Source: Opitutia bacterium (lineage in GTDB: Bacteria > Verrucomicrobiota > Verrucomicrobiia > Opitutales > Seribacteraceae). From it: DNA of 9,589 nucleotides. Made by a program: the position numbers and the translations under genes. Each line of letters starts with the position of its first letter. The first letter of the stretch is position 1. Shown piece by piece: positions 1 through 7,352 of this stretch. Location of the stretch: contig NZLE01000007.1 of the NCBI GenBank assembly GCA_002692605.1, forward strand, positions 1 through 9,589, given 5' to 3'. The notes beneath the pieces are model-generated. The model did no database searches. It had not been told where the DNA came from and saw only the letters and a program-made list of their open reading frames with translations.

Positions 1-888
1 CTTCCTACCGAAGATGGCAAGGAAATCCTGGGGATATGGGATACGCCTGAGCCAAGATATTTTTACTCGACCTTTACCTACAAAAATCATTGGTCATGTT
101 TTGCAATACTGTGTATTTCAGTTGGATTTGCTTTCTTGACGAGACACATCAGAGCCTCCGGCAAATCTTTACTTCGCTCAAATTTTCTTCCCATCGTTGG
201 ATTTATATTATGTCTGTTAATCATAAGTATCATCCATTCGGGATCCAGATCTGGTATTCTTATTTTTATCTTACTTTTTTTAGCAATAGCCTATTTTAAC
301 AAAACAAGAAAAAGTTTCAAATTTGTCACGCTTTTTTTCCTAATTATAACATGCATATTTATTTTCAATCTAAGTAAGGGCAGCTCAACTGACATGAAAA
401 TAAATACTCAACAACAGATAGAGGGTATTCTTAATGGAGAATTACCGCTGAGAGTTTATCTATGGAGCGATTTATTAAAGCAAATATCCGACAAGACTTT
501 TTGGGGGCACGGCTTCAATTCATATAGGTCCATTAACCCCATTTACCAATCTCAGGAAGTCTTAAGCATGCGAAACCTTGGCGTAGAGTATGCGCATGTT
601 CCTTACACACCGTTAATTGGGCATGGTCACAATGATTGGTTGGAACTAATAAGTGAAATTGGATGGTTTGGTTTTTCAATTGTGTTGTTACCCGGTCTCT
701 TACTCACACTTAGGGAAATCCTCACATCGAATTCCAATTTCTCGCTCGTTTTGTTTCTCGGAATTTTATCCTATATTTTATTTTCTGTGATCGATTTTCC
801 CATCAGAACTCCTGCTTGTTTTCTTACTTTTTGCTGTTTTCTCGGACTCAGTCTAAAATATTCCAAACTATCTGCTTCTTCAGTTTGA
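1..888 (+). CDS. O-antigen ligase family (Wzy_C) membrane protein, C-terminal part, 5' end outside window
   Basis: The frame is open from base 1 to the TGA at 886-888, giving 295 residues; the true start lies upstream. Hydrophobic segments are near residues 31-47, 62-79, 85-98, 108-124, 218-237, 248-265 and 271-285, with a long hydrophilic loop at about 125-217. Family-typical features are STFTYKNHW (23-31), the HSGSRSG turn (79-85), an Arg-led helix ending in FWGHGFNSY (167-175), and GHGHNDWLELISEIGWFG (207-224), which matches the His-x-His-Asn-Asp pattern of Wzy_C proteins. SVIDFPIRTPA near the end is also typical. Such inner-membrane proteins join or polymerise undecaprenyl-linked glycans at the periplasmic face (family knowledge). 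Ligase (WaaL), polymerase (Wzy) and protein O-glycosylation roles cannot be separated from this fragment. The next gene starts 46 bp downstream on the same strand. Confidence 0.82.
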   Translation, partial: LPTEDGKEILGIWDTPEPRYFYSTFTYKNHWSCFAILCISVGFAFLTRHIRASGKSLLRSNFLPIVGFILCLLIISIIHSGSRSGILIFILLFLAIAYFNKTRKSFKFVTLFFLIITCIFIFNLSKGSSTDMKINTQQQIEGILNGELPLRVYLWSDLLKQISDKTFWGHGFNSYRSINPIYQSQEVLSMRNLGVEYAHVPYTPLIGHGHNDWLELISEIGWFGFSIVLLPGLLLTLREILTSNSNFSLVLFLGILSYILFSVIDFPIRTPACFLTFCCFLGLSLKYSKLSASSV

Positions 889-934
889 GTTTTGTGTTGC
901 ATCGCTACTCCGAAATGGTTGAAAGTAGGTGTTG

Positions 935-3130
935 ATGCCCTTCACTCTTGCCAAGTATAGAACTTTGTTCTACGCGTTTTATTCGCTGTGCATGTTGGTG
1001 TGTCCTCTTTTTGGGGTTCAGATATCGAATTCTTTGATTGAGAGTTCGATTCTCATTAATTTGGAGAACATTGAGGAACAACTCAAATCCCCTAATGCTT
1101 CGAGAAGATATTCTTCCGCTTATGTCTCGAACGATTCAAACACGAGCATATCCTTGGAATTGGACAGCAATCTAGACTCCGCTTCAGGCGCCACAAACAT
1201 TCTGCCAAGTTTCATCAACGATCTTTCCACCGTTTTTTCCGGAATGCCAGCGGCTTCCAAAATTGATGGTTTCGACCATTCGATACATTATCTGCTGACC
1301 TTAGCCAATAGTCAGAACCTTTCGGATGATGCTCTTATTGATGCCATCAAATCATCCATACAAGCACTTATTCAAAGTGATCTCAATGATGGTCAGACCA
1401 ACTTGGCGGCAAACATAGGAGATATACCCCAACGTCTCATTGAAAACTTTTTTCTAGATCCTCAATTGGTTTCTCTCAAGTCCGATGAAAGTTCATCAAG
1501 GTTAATCAATGACCTTAGTCGCATCTACATGGAATCCGTAGTGCAATACGATCCTCAAAGCGTAGAACTCGCATCTCAGTCCTTCATGGAGGAAATAATC
1601 GAGATCATGGACAATCCGCTTTCCGAAGAACTTAATGACTTCTATCCTGGCATCGAACCGGTCCCAGATTCCGCGGATCAAGACAATCTTGTGATGAAAT
1701 TTAGTGGAGAACATCCCTCCCATTTCAAATTTGACCCAGCGAAGACTCGAATATTCGGTAATGCAGCGGAAGGTTTGGCTTCCGGAATAAATTCCTTTGA
1801 ATTGGTCGAACCTGTCCTCAAGCGATCCCAAGATGAAATGTCCATCGAACCAAATTTGGCCAATTCCATTCTGAAACCGGTTTTAGACAAGGTATTGTCC
1901 CGCCCTGGAGACAATCGTCTCTTTGCCTACGAACTCACCAAGGTTATTTCCTCAAGCATCACTCAAGTTATTACAAATGAGAGTATCGGTACGACTGAGG
2001 TTGAGGAATTTGCTCAGACGATATCCAAGGATCTTGCCGAAGCAGCGATTCGCTCAGGCATTGAAAATTCGGCTTCCCTAGAACAATTTGGTAGAAATTT
2101 AGGTCAACTTGCAGAATCCGTTGGCGTTGGCACTTCAATGGGCGTCCAACTTGCGACGATTGATGATCAAAGTCTGCAATACGAAGTTGGTTTTGAAGAA
2201 TACAGCAGAAAGAACCTAGCGAAGGCATCTTCTCGGGGAACCTCTTCGGGTTCGATTATCGCTTCCGCCGAATCGGCCATACCACCGGATGACCAAAGCG
2301 ACCCTCTAGTAGAAACCGAAGACATGAAGGAAATAGCAAGTCATGCCGCCATGGGATCAATCTTGGGGCACACGGCTATGTCTATCTATTACCCTACGCC
2401 CAAGGACTTGCTTTCCATAATCAATTACTCTGCGCAAGGAGCCTCATTGGGCAGCACAACCGTACTAGTGCTCAATTCAGTTCCCAACACGGATGGTTTA
2501 ACTGAATCCCCGACAGTTGAAATAGCTAGGGGAAGTTCGCACGGCGCCGCCCTTGGAGCTTCGTTCGAGATGATCGCTCTGACAGGCGGAGACCCCGTTG
2601 ATAAATCTTACGACAGGGAGACCATCGCTACCATACAAGCCGCCTCATACGGATCAACTTATGGTGTGATTCTTGGGGCAACTGAAGGAGGCGAATCCGA
2701 TTCGGTCGTTCTTAAGCAAGCGGCGAAACAAGGATCAACCGAAGGTGCATTGGCTGGGTCCGGTCTAGCCACATTGTACAGTGAAGACTATTTTAACAGC
2801 GAAGAAAATTTCGGGGGGGCGAATGGAAATGCAGGCGGGAACGGCGGTGGTCAACCTACGGGTAGCTATGATTCGGTTGCACTGTCTTCCAAAAAGAGCA
2901 TCATAGATGCCATTGCTTCGGTAAATTCTCAGGCAGCAGTCGATGCCAGCGCCACACTTGCCACCAAGTCCATCAAAACAAGCGCCAAAGATATGATTCG
3001 CTTGATTCAAAAATTCAATATCAGTCCACGCTTTACAAATCCGACCAGGATTTTCCAGGGTAATAAGAATCAAAAACTGGGCGATGATTTCCCTTTCAAC
3101 GACCAGTTTCCGGTAGCTTCTCCCATTTAG
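935..3130 (+). CDS. Probable exported Ala/Ser/Gly-rich repeat protein, function unknown
   Basis: I do not recognise this 731-residue protein. I chose ATG 935 over GTG 929 and TTG 932 because AGTAGG lies at a usable distance upstream. The N-terminus has K7 and R9 followed by a hydrophobic run (about 11-28), which looks like a signal peptide or signal anchor; no convincing lipobox is seen. Residues 35-270 are mostly polar and Ser/Asp/Asn-rich with short predicted helices. From about 270 to 610 a motif [AS][AS]-x-G-[STA]-x-x-G recurs, with first glycines at 280, 399, 435, 474, 502, 537, 573 and 600. A Gly/Asn-rich linker follows (627-640), then a Ser/Ala-rich helix (about 648-692) and a polar tail. 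There are few Cys and no enzyme motif. The upstream polysaccharide gene suggests a cell-surface role, but that is inference only. Codon use looks like its neighbours. Confidence 0.75.
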   Translation: MPFTLAKYRTLFYAFYSLCMLVCPLFGVQISNSLIESSILINLENIEEQLKSPNASRRYSSAYVSNDSNTSISLELDSNLDSASGATNILPSFINDLSTVFSGMPAASKIDGFDHSIHYLLTLANSQNLSDDALIDAIKSSIQALIQSDLNDGQTNLAANIGDIPQRLIENFFLDPQLVSLKSDESSSRLINDLSRIYMESVVQYDPQSVELASQSFMEEIIEIMDNPLSEELNDFYPGIEPVPDSADQDNLVMKFSGEHPSHFKFDPAKTRIFGNAAEGLASGINSFELVEPVLKRSQDEMSIEPNLANSILKPVLDKVLSRPGDNRLFAYELTKVISSSITQVITNESIGTTEVEEFAQTISKDLAEAAIRSGIENSASLEQFGRNLGQLAESVGVGTSMGVQLATIDDQSLQYEVGFEEYSRKNLAKASSRGTSSGSIIASAESAIPPDDQSDPLVETEDMKEIASHAAMGSILGHTAMSIYYPTPKDLLSIINYSAQGASLGSTTVLVLNSVPNTDGLTESPTVEIARGSSHGAALGASFEMIALTGGDPVDKSYDRETIATIQAASYGSTYGVILGATEGGESDSVVLKQAAKQGSTEGALAGSGLATLYSEDYFNSEENFGGANGNAGGNGGGQPTGSYDSVALSSKKSIIDAIASVNSQAAVDASATLATKSIKTSAKDMIRLIQKFNISPRFTNPTRIFQGNKNQKLGDDFPFNDQFPVASPI
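2270..2770 (+). repeat. Protein-level GxxxG repeat array inside the 731-aa gene
   Basis: This region encodes the densest part of a diverged repeat. Cores read AAMGSILG, SAQGASLG, SSHGAALG, ASYGSTYG and AKQGSTEG, separated by 27-36 residues, with weaker upstream copies SSRGTSSG, GVGTSMG and AAEGLASG. Each core is a small-residue helix face (G-x-x-x-G) followed by a polar, often Asp/Glu/Pro-containing linker. The DNA itself is not obviously repetitive, so the copies are old. The motif would suit close helix-helix packing, but the fold is unknown. Confidence 0.6.
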
Positions 3131-3243
3131 AAATCGCACTAACGAAAATTAATGGGACAGTTGGGTCCCCCGCTTACTCTGCATAAGGCTGTTGTTTCCC
3201 TAATTTTAGCTGACGAACCAACTATTAAGCTCGATAAAAGCCG

Positions 3244-3249
3244 TACAAT
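3244..3249 (+). promoter_or_regulatory. Possible -10 element for gnd
   Basis: TACAAT matches five of six bases of the sigma-70-type -10 and lies 17 bp before the gnd ATG. No good -35 is seen 16-18 bp upstream. If real, transcription would start about 10 nt before the ATG, which fits the absence of a ribosome binding site. Weak support. Confidence 0.25.
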
Positions 3250-3266
3250 TTTTATGATGATTTGAT

Positions 3267-4772
3267 ATGAATGATTCTTCCAAAGACATTGGATTGATTG
3301 GTTTGGCCGTTATGGGTCAAAACCTCGCTTTGAATATTGCGGACCATGGATTTCAGATAAGCGTTTTCAATAGAACTTACTCCAAGACCGTCGATTTCCT
3401 AGAACGCAATCCTTCTACCCCTACCCTATCAGGGCATGAATCTTTGAACGATTTTGTTTCTTCTCTGAAGAAGCCATGCAAGATTATCATAATGGTCCAA
3501 GCCGGGAAGCCAACGGATCTAGTGATTGAATCATTGATTCCACTTTTGCAAAAAGATGACGTAATTATTGACGGAGGAAACGCAAAGTGGACCGACACGA
3601 TTCGGAGGGAAAGAAAATTGTCTGATCATGGTATTCATTTCGTCGGATCCGGAGTAAGTGGTGGCGAAGAGGGGGCTCGCTTCGGTCCATCCCTCATGTC
3701 TGGTGGTTCAATCGATGCATGGAATCAAATCAAGGATATCTGGTTATCCATATCCGCTAAAGTAGATCCGAGTTCGGGAAAACCCTTGGGGGGAGCGGAA
3801 CCGGGTAAACCCGTGGAGGGCGGAGTGCCCTGCGCCGCTTATATCGGAACCGATGGATCGGGTCATTACGTCAAAATGGTTCACAACGGTATAGAATACG
3901 CTGATATGCAAATGATTTGCGAAGCGTATCACATGCTTTCTTCTCTGGGAGGGCTATCAGCAAATCAGATTGGTGAAATTTTCAAGTCATGGGATGAAGG
4001 CATACTGGACTCCTTTCTTATAGAAATTACCGGAGACATCCTTTGTCAGCAAGATCCTCGTAGCGGAAACCCCTTTGTGGAAGTGGTCCTGGACGCGGCA
4101 GGACAAAAAGGAACCGGAAAATGGACTTCGGTTAATGCTCTTGATATGGGCGTACCCGCTCCTACCGTAGCGGAAGCCGTTTTTGCGAGATGCCTAAGCG
4201 CGGTCAAGGAGGAAAGAGCCCATGCATCCGAAATTCTTGCCGGGGTACCCATCCGATCACTGGACTGCTCTGTCGATCACTTTGTCGAATCAATAAGAGA
4301 CGCGTTGTACTGCTCTAAAATTTGCTCATACGCTCAGGGATTTCAATTGATGCGAGAGGCCCAAAATGAATATTCATGGAAACTGAATTTCGGTGAGATT
4401 GCCCAAATTTGGAGGGGAGGCTGCATCATTCGCGCTGCTTTTCTTCAAAAAATCACCGAGGCCTTTGAACGCAACTCGGAATTGCCAAACTTATTGCTCG
4501 ATGAATACTTCAAGGAATGTATATCAACATATCAGGGTAATTGGCGCGAAGTCGTTTCGCTGGCAGTGAATTCCGGAATCCCCTGCCCCACTTTCTCTTC
4601 TGCATTGGCGTATTATGACGGATACAGAAATGCACGATTGCCTCAGAATTTGCTACAAGCCCAACGCGATTATTTTGGAGCCCACACCTACGAGAGAATC
4701 GACGAACCGAGAGGAACATTCTTTCATCTGGATTGGTTACACCCCGATCGACCGGAATCCCGAATTGAATAG
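3267..4772 (+). CDS. gnd: 6-phosphogluconate dehydrogenase, decarboxylating
   Basis: This 501-residue enzyme oxidises and decarboxylates 6-phosphogluconate to ribulose 5-phosphate with NADP+ in the cytosolic oxidative pentose phosphate pathway. The N-terminal Rossmann domain has GLIGLAVMGQNLALN (9-23) and NRT (35-37), the usual NADP-preferring turn. Substrate and catalytic motifs are GSGVSGGEEGARFGPS (127-142) and HYVKMVHNGIEY (200-211), with the catalytic Lys at 203 and Asn at 207. The C-terminal helical domain carries WRGGCIIRA (382-390) and the tail motif FGAHTYER (470-477). It is longer than the usual 470-485 residues, mainly because of a Gly/Pro-rich insertion at about 167-186 just before the catalytic Lys segment. 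ATG 3267 is the only sensible start: upstream ATGs at 3254 and 3257 are followed by stops or are out of frame. No Shine-Dalgarno is visible. It converges on gmk. Confidence 0.97.
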   Translation: MNDSSKDIGLIGLAVMGQNLALNIADHGFQISVFNRTYSKTVDFLERNPSTPTLSGHESLNDFVSSLKKPCKIIIMVQAGKPTDLVIESLIPLLQKDDVIIDGGNAKWTDTIRRERKLSDHGIHFVGSGVSGGEEGARFGPSLMSGGSIDAWNQIKDIWLSISAKVDPSSGKPLGGAEPGKPVEGGVPCAAYIGTDGSGHYVKMVHNGIEYADMQMICEAYHMLSSLGGLSANQIGEIFKSWDEGILDSFLIEITGDILCQQDPRSGNPFVEVVLDAAGQKGTGKWTSVNALDMGVPAPTVAEAVFARCLSAVKEERAHASEILAGVPIRSLDCSVDHFVESIRDALYCSKICSYAQGFQLMREAQNEYSWKLNFGEIAQIWRGGCIIRAAFLQKITEAFERNSELPNLLLDEYFKECISTYQGNWREVVSLAVNSGIPCPTFSSALAYYDGYRNARLPQNLLQAQRDYFGAHTYERIDEPRGTFFHLDWLHPDRPESRIE

Positions 4773-4792
4773 TGGCTCGACCGCCTGCCTTA

Positions 4793-5374
4793 CTATTTTC
4801 GATTTTCCAAATAAATCTGACGAATTCTGCAGTAATCTTTCTCGCGATCCTCGGAACGAATTTCATAGGAGAAAAATTGAGCCGCGAGCAATTCCTGCTT
4901 CGCTGTCTGCAAACGTCTCTCAATCTCTGAAACAGAATCCGTCCCCCTGTTCCTCAATCTCTCTTCAAGCACCTCGATCGATTCAGGAGAGATAAAAATG
5001 GAAACCAAGTTACCGCTGTGACCGGAATGCTCGCCAAATGCTTTTTGGATCGTCCTGGCCCCTTTCACGTCGATATTGAGAAGCAGATTGGGGACATCTG
5101 ACAAAGTGCCTTGAATGGCCTCCCGCAGAACGCCATATTCATGTCCGTGAATCCTTTCGTTCTCCAAAAATTCATTTTGCCGCTTCTTCCGCTCGAACTC
5201 TTGCCTATCCAAAAAATAGTAATCCTTGCCATCTTCCTCACCTACCCTAGGATTGCGAGTGGTTGCCGTTATTACCCTCTTAAGATCACTTTGATGGTCT
5301 GAGAGCAGTCGGTCGCACAAGGTTGTTTTCCCTACCCCCGCGGGTCCCGAGATAATAAAGAGGTTACAATTCAT
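4793..5374 (-). CDS. gmk: Guanylate kinase
   Basis: This 193-residue enzyme phosphorylates GMP to GDP with ATP, feeding GTP and dGTP pools. The P-loop is GPAGVGKTT (10-18; many homologues have GPSGAGKST). The GMP-binding segment follows: ATTRNPRVGEEDGKDYYFL (37-55), then EFLE (68-71), HGHEYG (76-81) and LLLNIDVKGA (97-106). The lid region holds ERLRNRGTDS (138-147) and RRLQTAK (153-159). The end reads FSYEIRSED where homologues commonly have (D)YVVVNDD, so the usual Asn is not obvious there. The reading frame stays open upstream, but I start at ATG 5374 because it places the P-loop at the normal N-terminal position and an earlier start would overlap the preceding gene. It is last in the four-gene minus-strand cluster, 25 bp after the membrane protein. 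Confidence 0.95.
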   Translation of the reverse strand: MNCNLFIISGPAGVGKTTLCDRLLSDHQSDLKRVITATTRNPRVGEEDGKDYYFLDRQEFERKKRQNEFLENERIHGHEYGVLREAIQGTLSDVPNLLLNIDVKGARTIQKAFGEHSGHSGNLVSIFISPESIEVLEERLRNRGTDSVSEIERRLQTAKQELLAAQFFSYEIRSEDREKDYCRIRQIYLENRK

Positions 5375-5399
5375 TCCACTCGACTGATTGACTCTTTTG

Positions 5400-5939
5400 C
5401 TAGTAAGCGAAGGCAGATCCACCGAGAACCAAGCCTGATAGGATAAGGAATACCCCAAACTTACGAGATCTGTTTGCCTGAGCAAAAAGCCAAGTGAAGA
5501 AATCTCTAATTCTGTAGGGCCAAGCGCCCAAGTAAAGAGATAATACAATCAGGATGTAAGTGAAGGCAACAAGCAGTAACCGACTCTGCGACTCCAGCAT
5601 CCAAGCCGAATCGAGAACCTCCCGAGAATAGAAAAGCATCAGGATCGACAAGCCCCGAACCGCAAGAAAATCATTCACAAAGAAGAAGGAACCCACCGCG
5701 ATTGCCACCCCAGCCAAACCGATCAGCATTTTATAATCACCGAAATCCGCTTCGCTTAAATGACTCACATGCCCAACCAAAAACCAAACCAAACCTAGTC
5801 CAAGGAAGAGAAGCGAAAGTTTTTGTGACCGAGGGAATGAAAGAATGCGTTTATTCAATGCATCCTTATCGAGTGCGAAACCAACTCCAGTCAATAAAAG
5901 CGCAAAGGATGTTATGATTGCAAAATGAAAAATATCCAT
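5400..5939 (-). CDS. Small polytopic membrane protein of unknown function
   Basis: This 179-residue protein is almost wholly hydrophobic. Likely transmembrane segments are near residues 4-23, 41-59, 70-88, 92-104 (short), 119-139 and 161-178, giving five or six helices. Basic stretches lie between the first and second helices (KDALNKRILSFPRSQK, 25-40), near 141-145 and at 157-160. Charged residues within or next to membrane segments include D90, R95, R106, E107 and D110. I see no transporter, protease or enzyme signature and do not recognise the family. It starts 20 bp after the miaB stop and ends 25 bp before gmk, so it is almost certainly co-transcribed with them. Its ATG lacks a ribosome binding site. 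The composition and consistent frame argue for a real gene. Confidence 0.8.
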   Translation of the reverse strand: MDIFHFAIITSFALLLTGVGFALDKDALNKRILSFPRSQKLSLLFLGLGLVWFLVGHVSHLSEADFGDYKMLIGLAGVAIAVGSFFFVNDFLAVRGLSILMLFYSREVLDSAWMLESQSRLLLVAFTYILIVLSLYLGAWPYRIRDFFTWLFAQANRSRKFGVFLILSGLVLGGSAFAY

Positions 5940-5959
5940 AACTTTAGTTTTAAAAAGAT

Positions 5960-7315
5960 TTAATCTGGAATGCCTCTCAACCCACTATGGTTAGCATCCT
6001 CTATCTTAACTTCAATCAGTTCGCCTATCAGATCCTGATGACCGGGAAAAAGAACTTTTCTGAAACATTTGGTTCGACCCAAAAAATCCCCATTCCCCTT
6101 TCGAGCCTCGGCTTCGACTAGGATTTCCATTCTGTTCCCGACTAATTTCAGGTTTGAAGCTAACGATTGCTTTTCGAGCAAGGTAAGCAATTCCTGATTC
6201 CTGCGTTCCTTTACGTCCTGGGGCACCTTGTCCGGATGGATGGCAGCTGAGGTACCTTCTCGTTCGCTGTATTTGAAAATAAATCCCATTTCAAAGCCTG
6301 CGACTTCAAAAGCTGCTTTGGTCTGGTTAAAGTCTTCTTCGGTTTCACCAGGATAACCGACGATTACATCTGTGCTCAACCGGATTTCAGGGCATGCCGT
6401 TCTAAGGTTTCTTACGATTTTTTGGAACCTTTCGGTTGTGTAAGGGCGTTTCATGGATTTCAGAATTCGGTTTGATCCGCTTTGCATGGGCAGGTGAGCA
6501 TAGTGACCCAGCTTGGGTAACCGGACAAATGCCTCTACGAGGTCGCTACCGAAGGCAACGGGGTGAGGAGAAGTGAATCTTATGCGTTCAATACCTTCAA
6601 CGTCATGAAGCTCTTCCAAAAGCTGCACGAATGGAGATTTGCCTTTAATCCTTGGAAATTCCCCTCGGCCGTAGGCATTCACGATTTGACCTAATAAGGT
6701 GATTTCCTTCACGCCACGAAAGGATAGTTCCTTTGCTTCATGCACAATGTCATGAATGCTCCTGTATCGCTCCTTGCCCCGGGTTTTCGGAACGATGCAA
6801 AAAGAACATTTCATGTTGCAACCCTGCATGATGGACAAAAAGGCCGATGGCTTGACCGTAGATTGAGGGAGGTGGTCCCTAATCTGGTTTTGAGAACCCA
6901 TTTCCTCCTGAAGTTGAACGATTCTTGGCTTTTTGCCCGCTTGGTGATCCGACTTTGCCGCGATCAGTGAATCCAAGTATTGAGGAACCCTGTGAAATTG
7001 CTGGGTTCCTGCGACCAAATCAACTTCTGGTAATGAATTCAAAAGTTGGTCTCCCTTATTCTGAGCCATGCAACCCATGACTCCAAGAATCAACTTTTGG
7101 TTTTTCTTTCTTCGATTCGCAACGATGTGGCTCGCCTTACCGATTGCCTTTTGTTCGGCTTGCTCCCGTACGCTGCAAGTATTGAGCAGGACGACGTCTG
7201 CAATCGCTTCATCGCTCACAAGTTCATAGCCCCGAGCCTGAAGCTTGGAGGCCACAGCCTCCGAATCCCTCTCATTCATTTGACAACCGTATGTCTTGAT
7301 GAAAACTTTCTGCAT
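5960..7315 (-). CDS. miaB: tRNA-2-methylthio-N6-dimethylallyladenosine synthase (radical SAM methylthiotransferase)
   Basis: This 451-residue enzyme adds a methylthio group to i6A37 of tRNAs reading UNN codons, using two 4Fe-4S clusters. The N-terminal MTTase domain supplies cluster ligands C11 (TYGCQMNERDSE), C47 (NTCSVREQAEQK) and C82 (GCMAQ). The radical SAM domain has C166, C170 and C173 (GCNMKCSFCIVPKTRG), FTSPHP (247-252), HLPMQSGS (274-281) and DVIVGYPGETEEDF (316-329). A TRAM domain ends the protein (about 385-447). NTCSVRE, TRGKERYR and the overall length favour MiaB over MtaB or RimO. One oddity is LLGQIVNAYG (207-216), where most MiaB proteins have LLGQNVN. It follows the HAD gene by 33 bp and precedes the membrane protein by 20 bp. 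The bases before the ATG read CCCTCC, so there is no Shine-Dalgarno. Confidence 0.96.
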   Translation of the reverse strand: MQKVFIKTYGCQMNERDSEAVASKLQARGYELVSDEAIADVVLLNTCSVREQAEQKAIGKASHIVANRRKKNQKLILGVMGCMAQNKGDQLLNSLPEVDLVAGTQQFHRVPQYLDSLIAAKSDHQAGKKPRIVQLQEEMGSQNQIRDHLPQSTVKPSAFLSIMQGCNMKCSFCIVPKTRGKERYRSIHDIVHEAKELSFRGVKEITLLGQIVNAYGRGEFPRIKGKSPFVQLLEELHDVEGIERIRFTSPHPVAFGSDLVEAFVRLPKLGHYAHLPMQSGSNRILKSMKRPYTTERFQKIVRNLRTACPEIRLSTDVIVGYPGETEEDFNQTKAAFEVAGFEMGFIFKYSEREGTSAAIHPDKVPQDVKERRNQELLTLLEKQSLASNLKLVGNRMEILVEAEARKGNGDFLGRTKCFRKVLFPGHQDLIGELIEVKIEDANHSGLRGIPD

Positions 7316-7326
7316 GGAGGGTAGAA

Positions 7327-7352
7327 ATTATACTGTGTACGCAGACGGTCAA
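7327..7352 (-). promoter_or_regulatory. Possible miaB promoter with perfect TATAAT
   Basis: On the minus strand TTGACC (7352-7347) is followed 14 bp later by an exact TATAAT (7332-7327). Each element is strong, but the spacing is short for a 17-bp optimum and no TG extension is present. A start about 7 bp past the -10 would leave a leader of only about five bases before the miaB ATG at 7315. It would let miaB and the two genes after it be expressed apart from the HAD gene. Confidence 0.35.

Noticed and set aside
136..138. TTG 136 as start of the O-antigen-ligase-like protein
   Set aside because: The frame is open and family-like (STFTYKNHW) all the way to base 1, so the gene simply begins outside the window.
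929..934. GTG 929 or TTG 932 as start of the 731-aa protein
   Set aside because: ATG 935 is in the same frame, is a stronger start codon and is better spaced from AGTAGG; the choice changes only two residues.
2808..2860. G-rich tract (FGGANGNAGGNGGGQ coding) as a quadruplex or phase-variable repeat
   Set aside because: The frame is intact and the tract is better explained as a flexible Gly/Asn linker; the longest homopolymer is short (seven G) and no slippage evidence exists, though it would be the place to look.
3154..3169. Hairpin GGGAC-AGTTGG-GTCCC as a terminator of the 731-aa gene
   Set aside because: The stem is only 5 bp and is followed by CCGCTTACTC, not a T-run; too weak to call.
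4510..4923. Open frames on both strands spanning the gnd/gmk junction (also 4615-4995)
   Set aside because: They overlap the conserved 3' ends of gnd and gmk in other frames, and their translations have no coherent domain.
5375..5548. N-terminal extension of guanylate kinase to ATG 5548
   Set aside because: It would overlap most of the 3' part of the membrane-protein gene and push the P-loop 58 residues inward; ATG 5374 gives the normal Gmk architecture.
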